Made by a program: the position numbers and the translations under genes
Notes under the pieces: model-generated
What the model was told of the DNA's origin: nothing
Database searches by the model: none
Seen by the model: the letters and a program-made list of their open reading frames with translations, nothing else
Part shown: piece after piece, positions 35,194 through 44,736 of the stretch
How the letters are laid out: the number at the start of each line of letters is the position of its first letter
Numbering within the stretch: position 1 is the stretch's first letter
Assembly (NCBI GenBank): GCA_000161775.1
Contig: GG704596.1
Coordinates: 893,039 to 951,087 of the forward strand
DNA length: 58,049 nt
Source of the DNA: Ruegeria lacuscaerulensis ITI-1157
GTDB lineage: Bacteria > Pseudomonadota > Alphaproteobacteria > Rhodobacterales > Rhodobacteraceae
Reading direction: 5' to 3'

Positions 35194-35793
35194 TCAGAAA
35201 TCGACGCCGCGCTGGGCCTTGATGCCGGCCTGGAACGGATGCTTTTCCTCGGTCATTTCTGTGACCAGATCGGCATAATCGCGCAGCGCCTGCGGCGCGT
35301 CGCGTCCGGTCAGGAACACGCTGGTCCGGTCCGAGCGGGCCTTCAGCCCCTCGATCACCGCGTCCACCGACAGGTATTCATAGCGCAGGGCGATGTTGAT
35401 CTCGTCCAGCACCACAAGGTCATAGTCGCCGCTGGACATCAGGTCGCGCGCCTTGTCGAAGGCGGCGGTGGCGGCCGCAATGTCGCGCTCGCGGTCCTGG
35501 GTGTCCCAGGTGAAGCCTTCGCCCATCGTGTGCCAGGTGACCAGATCGCGTTCTTCGAAGAACCGCCGCTCGCCGGTCTTCCATTTGCCCTTGATGAACT
35601 GCACCACGGCGACCTTCTGGCCCCAGCCCAATGCGCGGATCACCACGCCGAAGGCGGCCGAGGATTTGCCCTTGCCCTTGCCGGTGTTGATCAACACCAG
35701 CCCGCGGCCGGGATCCACGGCCTCGGACACTTTCTTGCGGTGCTGGGCCTGCACCTGTTGCATCTTCTGTTTGTGGTCCTGTGCGTCGCTCAT
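35194..35793 (-). CDS. cobO: Cob(I)yrinic acid a,c-diamide adenosyltransferase
   Basis: 199 residues. P-loop GKGKGKSSAAFG near residue 38, VVQFIKGKWKTGE, and VVLDEINIALRYEYL match CobO/CobA-type ATP:corrinoid adenosyltransferases, which add the 5'-deoxyadenosyl ligand in B12 synthesis. It stands apart from other cob genes here; no B12 riboswitch was seen in the 56 bp upstream. Confidence 0.95.
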   Translation of the reverse strand: MSDAQDHKQKMQQVQAQHRKKVSEAVDPGRGLVLINTGKGKGKSSAAFGVVIRALGWGQKVAVVQFIKGKWKTGERRFFEERDLVTWHTMGEGFTWDTQDRERDIAAATAAFDKARDLMSSGDYDLVVLDEINIALRYEYLSVDAVIEGLKARSDRTSVFLTGRDAPQALRDYADLVTEMTEEKHPFQAGIKAQRGVDF

Positions 35794-35849
35794 GGCAAAA
35801 CCTCGTTGATTGTCCGCGCCAACCTAGGCGATGGGCGCGAAAGGTAAAG

Positions 35850-36785
35850 TCAGGGTTTGTGATCGGTCAGTGACCGCGCCTTGCCGCGCTCCAGACCCAG
35901 CTGGTGTTCGCGCCAGATCACCACCGCATTGCCGGCGATCACCAGTGCCGCCCCCAGCAGGATCGCCAGGGTCGGCAGCTCGTCAAACCAGACATAGCCG
36001 ATGAAGATGGCAAACAGCATCGACGTATAATCATAGGGCGCCAGCATCGAGGCCTGCCCGAACCGGTAGGACGAGGTCACCAGAATCTGCGCGACGCCGC
36101 CGATCAACCCCATCGTGATCAGGATCAGCAGCTGGTTCAGGGTGGGCATGGTCCAGCCCCAGAACACGGTCAGCACCGACAGCAGCGTGGCGGTCATCGA
36201 GAAATAGAAGACGATCGCAGCGGGGTGATCGACCTGCACCAATTGCCGGATGTGGATCTGTACGAAGCCACGGGCCACGGTCGCGCCCAGCACGCAAAGT
36301 GCGCCGATCGTGGCGCCGGTGCCCAGATCGGCCGAGCCCAGCCGCGGCCAGATCATGATCAGCACGCCCAAGAGCCCGATCGCCACCGCGCCGATGCGGA
36401 TCAGGCGGATGCGCTCACCCAACAGCAGCGCCGCCAGGATCAGGGTGAAGATCGGCGTGGCATAGCCGATCGCCGTAACCTCGGGCAGGGGCAGCAGGCT
36501 GAGCCCGGTGAAGGTCAGACCCATGGCGGTGGTGCCCAGCACCCCGCGCCAGAAATGGCCCATGGGTTTCCTGACGACAAAGCCCTGCGCCAGTTCCCCG
36601 CGCGAGATCAGCCAGACCACGATCACCGGCACCGCAAAAAACGAACGGAAAAACACCATCTGGCCCGGCGGGAAATCAGCTGACAGCGCCTTGACCAGCG
36701 CCGACATCGCCGTGAACAGGAACAGCGCGCTGAGTTTCAGCGTAACGGCCAGCACGGGGCGATGAGAGGTCAGGGATTGGGTCAT
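35850..36785 (-). CDS. DMT superfamily (EamA) transporter
   Basis: 311 residues with ten predicted helices in two EamA repeats, from MTQSLTSHRPVLAVTLKLSA. FFRSFFAVPVIVV, PLPEVTAIGYATPIFTLILA and YDYTSMLFAIFIGYVWF are typical loop-helix parts. Substrate unknown; relatives export amino acids or metabolites. Start 36785 gives the full first helix; longer readings run into the HD gene. Confidence 0.9.
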   Translation of the reverse strand: MTQSLTSHRPVLAVTLKLSALFLFTAMSALVKALSADFPPGQMVFFRSFFAVPVIVVWLISRGELAQGFVVRKPMGHFWRGVLGTTAMGLTFTGLSLLPLPEVTAIGYATPIFTLILAALLLGERIRLIRIGAVAIGLLGVLIMIWPRLGSADLGTGATIGALCVLGATVARGFVQIHIRQLVQVDHPAAIVFYFSMTATLLSVLTVFWGWTMPTLNQLLILITMGLIGGVAQILVTSSYRFGQASMLAPYDYTSMLFAIFIGYVWFDELPTLAILLGAALVIAGNAVVIWREHQLGLERGKARSLTDHKP

Positions 36786-36817
36786 CGGCGCGACCCTGCG
36801 CCTTTGCGCGGCAAAGT

Positions 36818-37501
36818 TCAACGGGTCGGATTGGGGCGTGTCCAGCTGTCGGGCAGGGGGCTGCCGATCTCTTCGGCGAATTCGGTCAGAAACCGGATCA
36901 TGCGCCGGACCCGTTGCTGCGCGATCTGCCGTCCGGCCTCGGTCAGCATGTCGTCGGGCAGGGCCAGCAGCTTCACCTTCCAATGGTCGATCGAATAGTG
37001 CAGATCGTCCAGCGGCCGATGCGATGCGAACGGATCGGCCGGATCATAGAGCGTCCGTCCCAAAGCGCCGGACACCGAGAAATTCCGCGCGATCCCGATG
37101 GCGCCCAGCGCATCCAATCGGTCGGCATCGCGCAGGATGCGCGCCTCGGGCGTCTCGGGCGGGATGTTGGCGGAAAAACTGTGCGCCTCGATCGCGTGGC
37201 GGGTGGCGGCGATCTGGGCATCGCTCAGCCCCAGGTCCCGCAGAACAGGCTCGGACTCCTCGGCCGACCGGCGCGAGGCCAGGTGTCGTTCGGGATCGTT
37301 CTTGGGCAGGTTGACCAGATCGTGCAGATAGCAGGCGGCCAGCAGCACGGTCTTGTCGGTCTGCGCATCGGCGATGGCGTGGGCATTGACCCAGACACGG
37401 TCCAGATGGGCCAGGTCATGGGCCGGGTCGGTGATCATCCGCTGCGCGACGACCGCGCGCAGGCGGTCGCGCAGCTCAGCCAATCCGTCCACGGTTTTCA
37501 C
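36818..37501 (-). CDS. HD-domain phosphohydrolase
   Basis: 227 residues. [23 protein letters not shown] and [13 protein letters not shown] with [16 protein letters not shown] give the H...HD...H...D metal set of the HD superfamily (YedJ-like group). It probably hydrolyses a nucleotide or phosphate ester; target unknown. The start is a GTG and overlaps the end of aroC by 26 bp, so it is coupled to it. Confidence 0.87.
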   Translation of the reverse strand: MKTVDGLAELRDRLRAVVAQRMITDPAHDLAHLDRVWVNAHAIADAQTDKTVLLAACYLHDLVNLPKNDPERHLASRRSAEESEPVLRDLGLSDAQIAATRHAIEAHSFSANIPPETPEARILRDADRLDALGAIGIARNFSVSGALGRTLYDPADPFASHRPLDDLHYSIDHWKVKLLALPDDMLTEAGRQIAQQRVRRMIRFLTEFAEEIGSPLPDSWTRPNPTR

Positions 37502-38576
37502 CGATCTGGCCGCGATGCAGCAGCAGGTGGTCCAGGATCACGCAGGCCATCATCGCCTCGCCCACCGGCACGGCGCGGATGCCGACGCAGGGGTCGTGGC
37601 GGCCCTTGGTGATGATCTCGGTCTCTTCGCCCGATTTGGTGATGGTCTTGCGCGTGGTCAGGATCGACGAGGTGGGCTTGACAGCGAAACGTACCACGAT
37701 GTCCTGCCCGGTCGAGATGCCGCCCAGGATGCCGCCCGCGTGGTTCGAGCTGTATTGCGGACCGTTCTGGCCCATGAAGATTTCGTCGGCATTGGCCTCG
37801 CCGGTCAGTTCGGCGGCGGCCATGCCTTCGCCGATCTCGACACCTTTGACCGCGTTGATCGACATCATCGCCGCGGCCAGATCGGTGTCGAGCTTGCCAT
37901 AGACCGGCGCGCCCAGGCCCGCGGGAACGCCGCGCGCCACCACTTCGACCACCGCGCCGACCGAGTTGCCGGATTTGCGCAGATCGTCCAGATAGGCTGC
38001 CCAGTCCTCGGCGGCTTGTGCATCCGGGGTCCAGAACGGGTTCTGTTCGATCTGCGCCCAATCAAAGTTGGCGCGGTCGATCTTGTGCGGGCCGATCTGG
38101 GTCATGTAGCCGGTGATCTGGACGTTGGGCGCGATCTGCTTGATCGCCTCGCGCGCCAGCCCGCCCGCGGCCACCCGCGCCGCCGTTTCCCGGGCCGAAC
38201 TGCGCCCGCCGCCGCGATAGTCGCGGATGCCGTATTTCTGCCAATAGGTGATGTCGGCATGGCCGGGGCGGAACTTGTCCATGATGTCCCCGTAATCCTT
38301 CGAGCGTTGATCGGTGTTCTCGATCATCAGCTGGACCGGGGTGCCGGTGGTCTGGCCCTCGAACACGCCCGACAGGATTTTCACCTGGTCAGGCTCGCGT
38401 CGCTGGGTGGTGAACTTGTTCTGTCCCGGTTTGCGCTTGTCCAGCCAGTGCTGGATCATGCCCTCGTCAATCGGGACGCCGGGCGGGCAGCCATCCACCG
38501 TGGCGCCCAGCGCGGGGCCGTGGCTTTCACCCCAGGTGGTGACGCGGAAAAGATGTCCAAAGCTGTTCATCGACAT
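37476..38576 (-). CDS. aroC: Chorismate synthase
   Basis: 366 residues, last shikimate pathway step (EPSP to chorismate), FMN dependent. [33 protein letters not shown] with [20 protein letters not shown], and [12 protein letters not shown] are family signatures. Start at 38576 (MSMNSFG) because GGAG lies 8 nt upstream. Length is normal. Confidence 0.97.
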   Translation of the reverse strand: MSMNSFGHLFRVTTWGESHGPALGATVDGCPPGVPIDEGMIQHWLDKRKPGQNKFTTQRREPDQVKILSGVFEGQTTGTPVQLMIENTDQRSKDYGDIMDKFRPGHADITYWQKYGIRDYRGGGRSSARETAARVAAGGLAREAIKQIAPNVQITGYMTQIGPHKIDRANFDWAQIEQNPFWTPDAQAAEDWAAYLDDLRKSGNSVGAVVEVVARGVPAGLGAPVYGKLDTDLAAAMMSINAVKGVEIGEGMAAAELTGEANADEIFMGQNGPQYSSNHAGGILGGISTGQDIVVRFAVKPTSSILTTRKTITKSGEETEIITKGRHDPCVGIRAVPVGEAMMACVILDHLLLHRGQIGENRGRIG

Positions 38577-38670
38577 GGGGCATGCTCCTTTGAGGGTCGT
38601 GATTAACGGCCAGAGCCTGCCGCCTCAAGCGGATTTGCGGTTGGGGCATCGCTGCCCCAACCCGGTGTGC

Positions 38671-39111
38671 CTAGGCCGCACGGGTCAGTGCGGCGCGGGT
38701 TTCGACGATTTTCAGCGCCGCCCGGGCCGCCTCGCGCCCCTTTTCCACGAAATGCGCGCGGTAGATGGCGGTGTGATGGTCGGTCTCCTGATACTGGTGC
38801 GGCGTCAGCGACAGCGACAGGACCGGCACGCCGGTTTCCAGCCCCGCGCGCATCAGCCCGTCAACCACGGCCTGCGCCACGAAATCGTGCCGGTAGATAC
38901 CGCCATCGACGACAAAGGCCGCGCAGGCCACGGCGGCATAGCGGCCCGTCCGGGCCAAATCGCGGGCCAGCAGGGGCATCTCGAACGCGCCCGGCACGTC
39001 GAACACATCGACCTGACCGGCGGGGATCAACTCCAGAAATCCGTCCAGTGCGCGGTCGACGATATCGGCATGCCAGTTGGCTTTGACGAAAGCATAGCGG
39101 GTGTGTGTCAT
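38671..39111 (-). CDS. ribH: 6,7-dimethyl-8-ribityllumazine synthase
   Basis: 146 residues, penultimate step of riboflavin synthesis. FVKANWHADIVDRALDGF, DVPGAFEMPLLARDLA and GGIYRHDFVAQAVVDGLM match RibH, closer to the type II (RibH2-like) enzymes. It is a lone rib gene with an FMN riboswitch upstream. Confidence 0.93.
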   Translation of the reverse strand: MTHTRYAFVKANWHADIVDRALDGFLELIPAGQVDVFDVPGAFEMPLLARDLARTGRYAAVACAAFVVDGGIYRHDFVAQAVVDGLMRAGLETGVPVLSLSLTPHQYQETDHHTAIYRAHFVEKGREAARAALKIVETRAALTRAA

Positions 39112-39206
39112 CGTGATCTCCTTTCAGCTTGGTGGCCTGCTGGCGGGTGCGAATGGTTTCGCGGCCAGCGCGGCATGACACGTCACCCAAGGCGATCACG
39201 GACAGA

Positions 39207-39230
39207 CGCGCCCTTGGCGGGGCGCGCTGC
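39207..39230 (-). terminator. Expression-platform hairpin of the ribH riboswitch
   Basis: CGCGCCC (39207-39213) pairs with GGGCGCG (39220-39226), loop of six. It lies just after the aptamer on the transcript and before ribH, where it could act as terminator or ribosome-site sequestering stem. No long T run follows, so sequestering or Rho-type control is likelier. Confidence 0.45.
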
Positions 39231-39231
39231 T

Positions 39232-39374
39232 CGTTCTCTTTCATCCGGACTTTGACCGTCGGCTCTGGCCTCTCACCAGATCTGCTGACACTCTGCCGAT
39301 GGATGGCAGAGCCGCTCGCGGGCTGGCGGGCCTGTGCCCGCATACCGCCGGTGGGGAATTCCGCCCCGCCCTGA
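39232..39374 (-). promoter_or_regulatory. FMN riboswitch (RFN element)
   Basis: On the minus strand the conserved blocks appear in order: AGGGCGGGGCGGAATTCCCC, ACCGGCGGTATGC, GCCCGCGAGCG, TCAGCAGATCTGGTG, AGAGGCCAGAGCCGACGGTC and AAAGTCCGGATGAAAGAGA. These are the standard RFN core blocks around the FMN pocket. It lies about 120 bp before ribH, which it would turn down when FMN is plentiful. Confidence 0.95.
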
Positions 39375-39436
39375 GAACGGCGCGACCTTGCCAAGCGCAC
39401 ACGCGATCTGCAAGACCTGTCTGCAGGAGGACGGCC

Positions 39437-40051
39437 ATGCACCCCAACCCAGCCTTTCGCGCCGAGGACCGCGCGCGCCATATGGAGTTTGCCCGCAGCC
39501 GGGGGTTCGGCGCACTGGCGCTGTCGGTCGATGGCCCGCCATTGATCAGCCATGTGCCGTTTCTGCTGTCCGAGGATGGCGCGGTGGCCGAGCTGCATCT
39601 GGTACGGTCGAACCCGATCGTGCGGGCGCTGGCCAACCCGCAGGAGGCGCGGATCGCGGTTCAGGGGCCCGACGGCTACGTCTCGCCCGATTGGTACGGG
39701 GTCGCGGATCAGGTGCCCACATGGAACTATGTGGCGGTCCACCTGACTGGCCGGCTGGAACTGCAGCCCCAGGACCGGCTGCGCGATCTTCTGGACCGGC
39801 AATCGGTGTTTTTCGAAGAGCGGCTGCAACCCAAACCGCCCTGGCGCGCCGACAAGATGGACCCGGCGGCGCTGGAGCGCATGATGCGCATGATCGTGCC
39901 CTGCCGGATGCAGATCACCCAGATCGACGGCACCTGGAAACTGAACCAGAACAAGCCCGAGGCGGCGCGGCTGGCGGCCGCCGGGCATGTCGAACAGGCC
40001 GGGATCGGCACCGAGCTTGGTCAACTGGCTGCTCTGATGCGGGACAGTTGA
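39437..40051 (+). CDS. PaiB-type FMN-binding protein / transcriptional regulator
   Basis: 204 residues. LISHVPFLLSEDG, AVQGPDGYVSPDWY and VPTWNYVAVHLTGRLEL followed by a C-terminal MRMIVPCRMQITQIDGTWKLNQNK are PaiB hallmarks: split-barrel flavin fold. In Bacillus PaiB is a negative regulator of sporulation and protease genes; in proteobacteria the role is unclear. Start fixed by AGGAGG 6 nt upstream. It is divergent from the ribH leader. Confidence 0.9.
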   Translation: MHPNPAFRAEDRARHMEFARSRGFGALALSVDGPPLISHVPFLLSEDGAVAELHLVRSNPIVRALANPQEARIAVQGPDGYVSPDWYGVADQVPTWNYVAVHLTGRLELQPQDRLRDLLDRQSVFFEERLQPKPPWRADKMDPAALERMMRMIVPCRMQITQIDGTWKLNQNKPEAARLAAAGHVEQAGIGTELGQLAALMRDS

Positions 40052-40068
40052 CCGGTGCCGGGTTGGGT

Positions 40069-40512
40069 TCAGTCGGTGAACGTGGCCAGATAGGCGGCGA
40101 TGTCCTCGGTCCCCTCTTTGGTCTTGACGCTCATGTTTGGGCGGGCGGTGTCGTCGTTCAGGAAATCCTGGATGAACCCGATCGGGTCGCGGGCGTAGGC
40201 GGCGATGTTCTCCTGCGTCCAGACCAGACCGTTTTCACCGGCGCGGATCATGTCATCGGTGAACATGCCGATGGGCAGCCGTTCACTGCCGTTCAGATAG
40301 TCGTTTTCGGTTCCGGCGGTCCTGCCGACCACACCATAGAGATTCGGGCCGGTGATGCCGCCTTTGACCAGAACCTCGCCATCCTTGATGATGGCGTGGC
40401 AGGACGAGCAGCGGTTGTAGAGTGTCTCTCCGCGCGCGGGGTCGCCTTCGGCCCAGGCTTGATGGGTGGCGGCGACCGTGGCCAGCAGGACGGCGGTTCT
40501 GAATGATGTCAT
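40069..40512 (-). CDS. Periplasmic class I c-type cytochrome
   Basis: 147 residues with signal peptide (MTSFRTAVLLATVAATHQAWA), haem motif CSSCH near residue 35 and a Met axial ligand probably in RPNMSVKT near the C-terminus. It is similar to cytochrome c2/c-550 electron carriers. It is divergent from petABC, so it may shuttle electrons from the bc1 complex to an oxidase. Confidence 0.9.
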   Translation of the reverse strand: MTSFRTAVLLATVAATHQAWAEGDPARGETLYNRCSSCHAIIKDGEVLVKGGITGPNLYGVVGRTAGTENDYLNGSERLPIGMFTDDMIRAGENGLVWTQENIAAYARDPIGFIQDFLNDDTARPNMSVKTKEGTEDIAAYLATFTD

Positions 40513-40984
40513 GGGACTCCTCGATCACTGCGTTCGCGCGCGCGCCGACTTGCGTCGAATCTGACTGGTCCGCAACCCGAAAATGCACGCCATGGTTGTT
40601 GAAAAATGACTTGAAAATAAATGTTTGGCGGATTTTCCGTCGGCCACTTCCCCGGATGGTCGGGGGCCTGCCTGTCCGCGTGGAGGTGCCCGGCGCTCCC
40701 AGTTCGCGCGCCCGGATCGACGCCCGGCCCGAGCGGCGACGCCCCGGGGTTCACCTGCCGGGTGATTCGCGCGTTCACCCGGGGATTTTCGCCGGGTCGG
40801 GGGAAAGTTCTTGAAAAATGACCCCCGCATTGTGACATGAATGCCCAGATGCGGCGTAGTGCGCGCCTATGACCGCTGGACGAACCGTTTTCTCCCGGCT
40901 AGATACCCGCGATGAGACGCCGCTTTGATGCGGTGCTGATGCATGTTTGCCCGAAAGCCGGGCGCTGGAATCGGAGAAAACCTC
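40513..40984. promoter_or_regulatory. Divergent regulatory region between cytochrome c and petABC
   Basis: 472 bp without a gene I can support. TTGAAAAATGAC occurs twice, near 40598 and 40813, each followed by a possible -10 region (the second: TTGAAA, 18 bp, ACATGA). The part between is GC-rich with many short inverted repeats. Likely holds the petABC promoter and PetR-type control sites, as inference. Confidence 0.4.
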
Positions 40985-41545
40985 GTGTCCCACGCAGAAG
41001 ACCACGAAGGCACCCGCAGAGATTTCCTCTACTACGCCGCCGGCGGCGCAGGTGTCGTTGCGACGGGTGCCGCCGTATGGCCCCTGATCAACCAAATGAA
41101 CCCCTCGGCGGACGTTCAGGCGCTGTCCTCGATCCGCGTGGATGTCAGCGGTGTCGAGGTCGGCACCCAGATCACCGTAAAATGGCTGGGCAAGCCGGTG
41201 TTCATCCGCCGCCGCACCGAAGAAGAAATCCAGCTGGCGCGCGAAGTGTCGCTGGACGAGTTGCCGGACCCGATCGACCGCAACGCCAACAAGCCGGGCC
41301 TGCCGGCCACCGACGAGAACCGCACCCTGGACGAGGCCGGCGAATGGCTGGTGATGATGGGGGTGTGCACCCATTTGGGCTGCGTGCCGCTGGGTGACGG
41401 TGCAGGCGACTTCCACGGTTGGTTCTGCCCCTGCCACGGGTCGCACTACGACACCGCTGGCCGCATCCGCAAGGGCCCGGCCCCCGAGAACCTGCCGGTT
41501 CCGGTCGCCGAGTTCCTCGACGAAACCACCATCAAGCTGGGTTAA
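40985..41545 (+). CDS. petA: Ubiquinol-cytochrome c reductase iron-sulfur subunit (Rieske)
   Basis: 186 residues from a GTG ([15 protein letters not shown]) with GGAG about 8 nt upstream; this start aligns with Rhodobacter Rieske proteins. A twin-arginine-like RRDF before one transmembrane anchor ([20 protein letters not shown]) is followed by CTHLGC and CPCHGSHYD, the 2Fe-2S ligands. It receives electrons from ubiquinol in the bc1 complex. Confidence 0.97.
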   Translation: MSHAEDHEGTRRDFLYYAAGGAGVVATGAAVWPLINQMNPSADVQALSSIRVDVSGVEVGTQITVKWLGKPVFIRRRTEEEIQLAREVSLDELPDPIDRNANKPGLPATDENRTLDEAGEWLVMMGVCTHLGCVPLGDGAGDFHGWFCPCHGSHYDTAGRIRKGPAPENLPVPVAEFLDETTIKLG

Positions 41546-41557
41546 GGAGGCGCGCTC

Positions 41558-42889
41558 ATGTCCGGTATCCCGCACGATCACTACGAGCCGAAGACCAAGG
41601 GCGAAAAGTGGCTGCACAGCCGCCTGCCCATCCTCGGCCTGCTATATGACACATTGATGATCCCCACACCCAAGAACCTGAACTGGATGTGGATCTGGGG
41701 CATCGTCCTGACCTTCTGTCTGGCGCTGCAAATCGTCACCGGCATCGTTCTGGTGATGCACTACACCCCGCATGTGGATCTGGCCTTTGCCAGCATCGAA
41801 CACATCATGCGTGACGTGAACGGCGGCTACATGCTGCGTTACCTGCACGCAAACGGCGCGTCGCTGTTCTTTGTCGCCGTCTATATCCACATCTTCCGCG
41901 GCCTGTTCTACGGGTCCTACAAGGCCCCGCGCGAGGTGACCTGGATCATCGGCATGCTGATCTATCTGTGCATGATGGGCACCGCCTTCATGGGCTATGT
42001 TCTGCCCTGGGGTCAGATGTCGTTCTGGGGCGCAACCGTGATCACCGGCCTGTTCGGCGCGATCCCCTTCGTGGGCGACGCGATCCAGACCTGGCTGCTG
42101 GGCGGACCCGCCGTGGACAACGCCACGCTGAACCGCTTCTTCTCGCTGCACTATCTGCTGCCTTTCGTCATCGCGGCGCTGGTCATCGTGCATATCTGGG
42201 CCTTCCACACCACCGGCAACAACAACCCCACCGGTGTTGAGGTCCGCCGCACCTCGAAAGCCGAGGCCGAGAAGGACACCCTGCCGTTCTGGCCGTACTT
42301 CGTGATCAAGGACCTGTTCGCGCTGGCCGTCGTGCTGGTGGTGTTCTGGGCGATCGTCGGCTTCATGCCGAACTATCTGGGCCACCCCGACAACTATATC
42401 GAGGCCAACCCGCTGGCCACGCCGGCGCATATCGTGCCCGAATGGTACTTCCTGCCGTTCTACGCGATCCTGCGCGCCTTCACCGGCGAGGTCTGGGTCG
42501 TGCAGATCGCCAGCTTCATCACCGGCGGCATCATCGACGCCAAGTTCTTCGGTGTTCTGGCGATGTTCGGCGCGATCCTGGCCATGGCGCTGGCGCCCTG
42601 GCTGGACACCTCGAGCGTGCGGTCGGGCAAGTACCGCCCCATGTTCAAATGGTGGTTCTACCTGCTGGTCATCGACTTCTTCGCCCTGATGTGGCTGGGG
42701 GCGATGCCGGCCGAGGAGCCCTATGCGACCTTCTCGCTGATCGCCGCCGCCTATTGGTTCGCCTATTTCTTCGTGATCCTGCCGATCCTGGGCGTGATCG
42801 AGAAGCCCGAGCCGCAGCCGGAAACCATCGAAGAAGACTTCAACGCGCATTATGGCAAGGCTGACGCCAACGCCACACCGGCCGAGTAA
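41558..42889 (+). CDS. petB: Cytochrome b of the bc1 complex
   Basis: 443 residues, eight transmembrane helices. Haem-ligand His pairs lie in [20 protein letters not shown] and [20 protein letters not shown]. The quinol-oxidation motif [14 protein letters not shown] is intact. It starts 12 bp after petA with GGAGG. Confidence 0.98.
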   Translation: MSGIPHDHYEPKTKGEKWLHSRLPILGLLYDTLMIPTPKNLNWMWIWGIVLTFCLALQIVTGIVLVMHYTPHVDLAFASIEHIMRDVNGGYMLRYLHANGASLFFVAVYIHIFRGLFYGSYKAPREVTWIIGMLIYLCMMGTAFMGYVLPWGQMSFWGATVITGLFGAIPFVGDAIQTWLLGGPAVDNATLNRFFSLHYLLPFVIAALVIVHIWAFHTTGNNNPTGVEVRRTSKAEAEKDTLPFWPYFVIKDLFALAVVLVVFWAIVGFMPNYLGHPDNYIEANPLATPAHIVPEWYFLPFYAILRAFTGEVWVVQIASFITGGIIDAKFFGVLAMFGAILAMALAPWLDTSSVRSGKYRPMFKWWFYLLVIDFFALMWLGAMPAEEPYATFSLIAAAYWFAYFFVILPILGVIEKPEPQPETIEEDFNAHYGKADANATPAE

Positions 42890-42907
42890 GAAGAGGGACG
42901 GGAAACC

Positions 42908-43693
42908 ATGTTCAAGAAACTTGCAATCGGCGCCGCGTTCGCTCTGGCCCTGACCCCTGCCGCAACGCTTGCGGCAGGTGGCGGCGAGCAGCATGTCGAA
43001 GACTTCGCGTTCTCGTTCGAGGGGCCGTTCGGCACCTGGGACCAGAACCAGCTGCAGCGTGGCCTGCAGATCTATACCGAGGTCTGCGCGGCCTGCCACG
43101 GCCTGAAATACGTGCCGCTGCGCGACCTCAAGGCGCTGGGTTATTCGGAAGAAGAGGTCATCGCCTATGCGGCCGGCACCTTCGAAGTGTTCGATCCCGA
43201 GTTGGACGACTTCCGCCCGGCCATTCCGACCGACCATTTTCCGGCCAACGATGGTGTCGGCGCACCAGACCTGAGCCTGATGGCCAAGGCGCGTGCCGGT
43301 TTCCACGGACCGTACGGCCTGGGGATCAACCAGCTGGTTCGGGGCATCGGCGGTGCGGAATACATCGCCTCGCTGTTGAACGGCTATACCGGCAAGGAAA
43401 AGGAAGAGGCCGGCACGACCCTGTATGAAAACACCGCCTTCCCCGGCGGCTGGATCTCGATGGCGCCGCCGCTGTCGGATGAGCAGGTCGAATTTGCCGA
43501 TGGACACGAAAACACCGTCGAATCCATGTCGCAGGACGTCGCGGCGTTCCTGATGTGGACGGCCGAACCGAAGATGATGGACCGCAAGAAAGCCGGCTTT
43601 GTCGGCGTGCTGTTCCTGACCATCCTGTCGGTGCTGCTGTACCTGGTGAACAAGCGCCTGTGGGCGCCGGTCAAAGGCAAGAAATCGGCCTGA
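42908..43693 (+). CDS. petC: Cytochrome c1 of the bc1 complex
   Basis: 261 residues with signal peptide, haem motif [15 protein letters not shown] near residue 60, a Met ligand region [13 protein letters not shown] and a C-terminal anchor ([21 protein letters not shown]). It ends the petABC operon, followed by a strong terminator. Confidence 0.97.
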   Translation: MFKKLAIGAAFALALTPAATLAAGGGEQHVEDFAFSFEGPFGTWDQNQLQRGLQIYTEVCAACHGLKYVPLRDLKALGYSEEEVIAYAAGTFEVFDPELDDFRPAIPTDHFPANDGVGAPDLSLMAKARAGFHGPYGLGINQLVRGIGGAEYIASLLNGYTGKEKEEAGTTLYENTAFPGGWISMAPPLSDEQVEFADGHENTVESMSQDVAAFLMWTAEPKMMDRKKAGFVGVLFLTILSVLLYLVNKRLWAPVKGKKSA

Positions 43694-43720
43694 TCCGTCA
43701 GGGACCATACCAAATACACC

Positions 43721-43752
43721 AAGGGCTCCGCGCATTGCGCGGGGCCCTTTTT
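43721..43752 (+). terminator. Intrinsic terminator of petABC
   Basis: AAGGGCTCCGCGC (43721-43733) pairs with GCGCGGGGCCCTT (43737-43749) with a single T-G wobble, followed by TTTC. Confidence 0.9.
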
Positions 43753-43903
43753 CTTGCCGGTCCGGTGGCGGGTTCCCGCCGTCAGCGTCGGCTTATCCCG
43801 GCCATCTAAGCCCGGCAGATATGGTGTTGCGCACCACCTGCCGCCAGTTTCCGACCAGCGCCGGACTTCATGGCGCGTTCACCTGAACCAAGGAGACGAC
43901 CAC

Positions 43904-44152
43904 ATGAAATTCCCTTTCATCGCAGCCGCTTTGCTTGTTGCCGCCCCCGCGCTGGCCGCCGATCTGGCGCCCGACATGGAACTTGGCAAAACCGAGGACG
44001 CCGTGCGCAGCGCGCTGACCGCGCTTGGCTATGACGTGCGCAAGATCGAGGAGGAAGACGGCGAGATCGAAGCCTATGTCGTCAAGGACGGCGAAATGGC
44101 CGAGGTCTATGTGGATCCTGCAACCGGCAAGGTCTCGAAGGTCAAGGGATGA
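43904..44152 (+). CDS. PepSY-domain periplasmic protein
   Basis: 82 residues: signal peptide (MKFPFIAAALLVAAPALAA), then one PepSY-like unit (EDAVRSALTALGYDVRKIEE ... AYVVKDGEMAEVYVDPATG). PepSY domains are often inhibitors or metal/redox partners. AGGAGACGACC precedes it. It overlaps the cytochrome b gene by 4 bp. Confidence 0.88.
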   Translation: MKFPFIAAALLVAAPALAADLAPDMELGKTEDAVRSALTALGYDVRKIEEEDGEIEAYVVKDGEMAEVYVDPATGKVSKVKG

Positions 44153-44736
44153 TGTCGGACATGCCCGGCTTGAACCTGGCCGAGGGTGGGCGCGACAGCG
44201 CCCGCCTGGTGCGCGTGTGGGACCCGTTGGTTCGTGTGATCCACTGGTCCGTTCTGTTGGGCGTGCTGTTGAACGCTGTCATCACTGACCCCGAAGGGGA
44301 CCTGCATGAAATCGTCGGGTACGCGATCCTGGGCCTTGTCGTGCTGCGGCTTGTCTGGGGTTTTCTGGGGGTCCAGACGGCGCGGTTCACGGCGTTTCCA
44401 CCCAACCCCCGGGCCGCCCTGGCCCATGCGGGCGAGATCCTGCGCGGAGACCGGTCCGTTCATCTGTCGCACAACCCGCTGGGGGCGTTGATGGCCTACA
44501 ACATCTGGGCCACTCTGATCGTGATCTGCATCTCGGGGATCATGATGGGCACCGTTCGGTTCTTCGGTGTCGAATGGGTCGAGGAACTGCACGAGCTTGC
44601 GTTCAACTGGTTGATGGTCTCGGTCGTACTGCATGTCGGCGGGGTTGTGCTGGATCAGCGCCGGACAGGTGTTGCTTTGGTCAAAGCCATGATAACAGGA
44701 ATCAAGAACATTCCGGATGGCATTTCGACCAAATGA
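44149..44736 (+). CDS. Cytochrome b561-type membrane protein
   Basis: 195 residues with four predicted helices. VRVWDPLVRVIHWSVLLGV (haem His), IVGYAILGLVVLRLVWGFLG, LMAYNIWATLIVICISG and LHELAFNWLMVSVVLHVGG follow the di-haem b-type cytochrome pattern of the Ni/Fe-hydrogenase b561 family. It may pass electrons from periplasm to quinone. Coupled on both sides by 4-bp overlaps. Confidence 0.9.
   Translation: MMSDMPGLNLAEGGRDSARLVRVWDPLVRVIHWSVLLGVLLNAVITDPEGDLHEIVGYAILGLVVLRLVWGFLGVQTARFTAFPPNPRAALAHAGEILRGDRSVHLSHNPLGALMAYNIWATLIVICISGIMMGTVRFFGVEWVEELHELAFNWLMVSVVLHVGGVVLDQRRTGVALVKAMITGIKNIPDGISTK

Noticed and set aside
35794..35849. Cobalamin riboswitch before cobO
   Set aside because: Only 56 bp separate the genes and no B12-box-like block is present.
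40621..40821. Possible 66-residue ORF in the petABC leader
   Set aside because: No RBS, Gly/Pro/Arg-rich composition, no family; the region is better read as regulatory.
41642..43735. 697-codon minus-strand frame opposite petB/petC
   Set aside because: Shadow of cytochrome b and c1; no family features.
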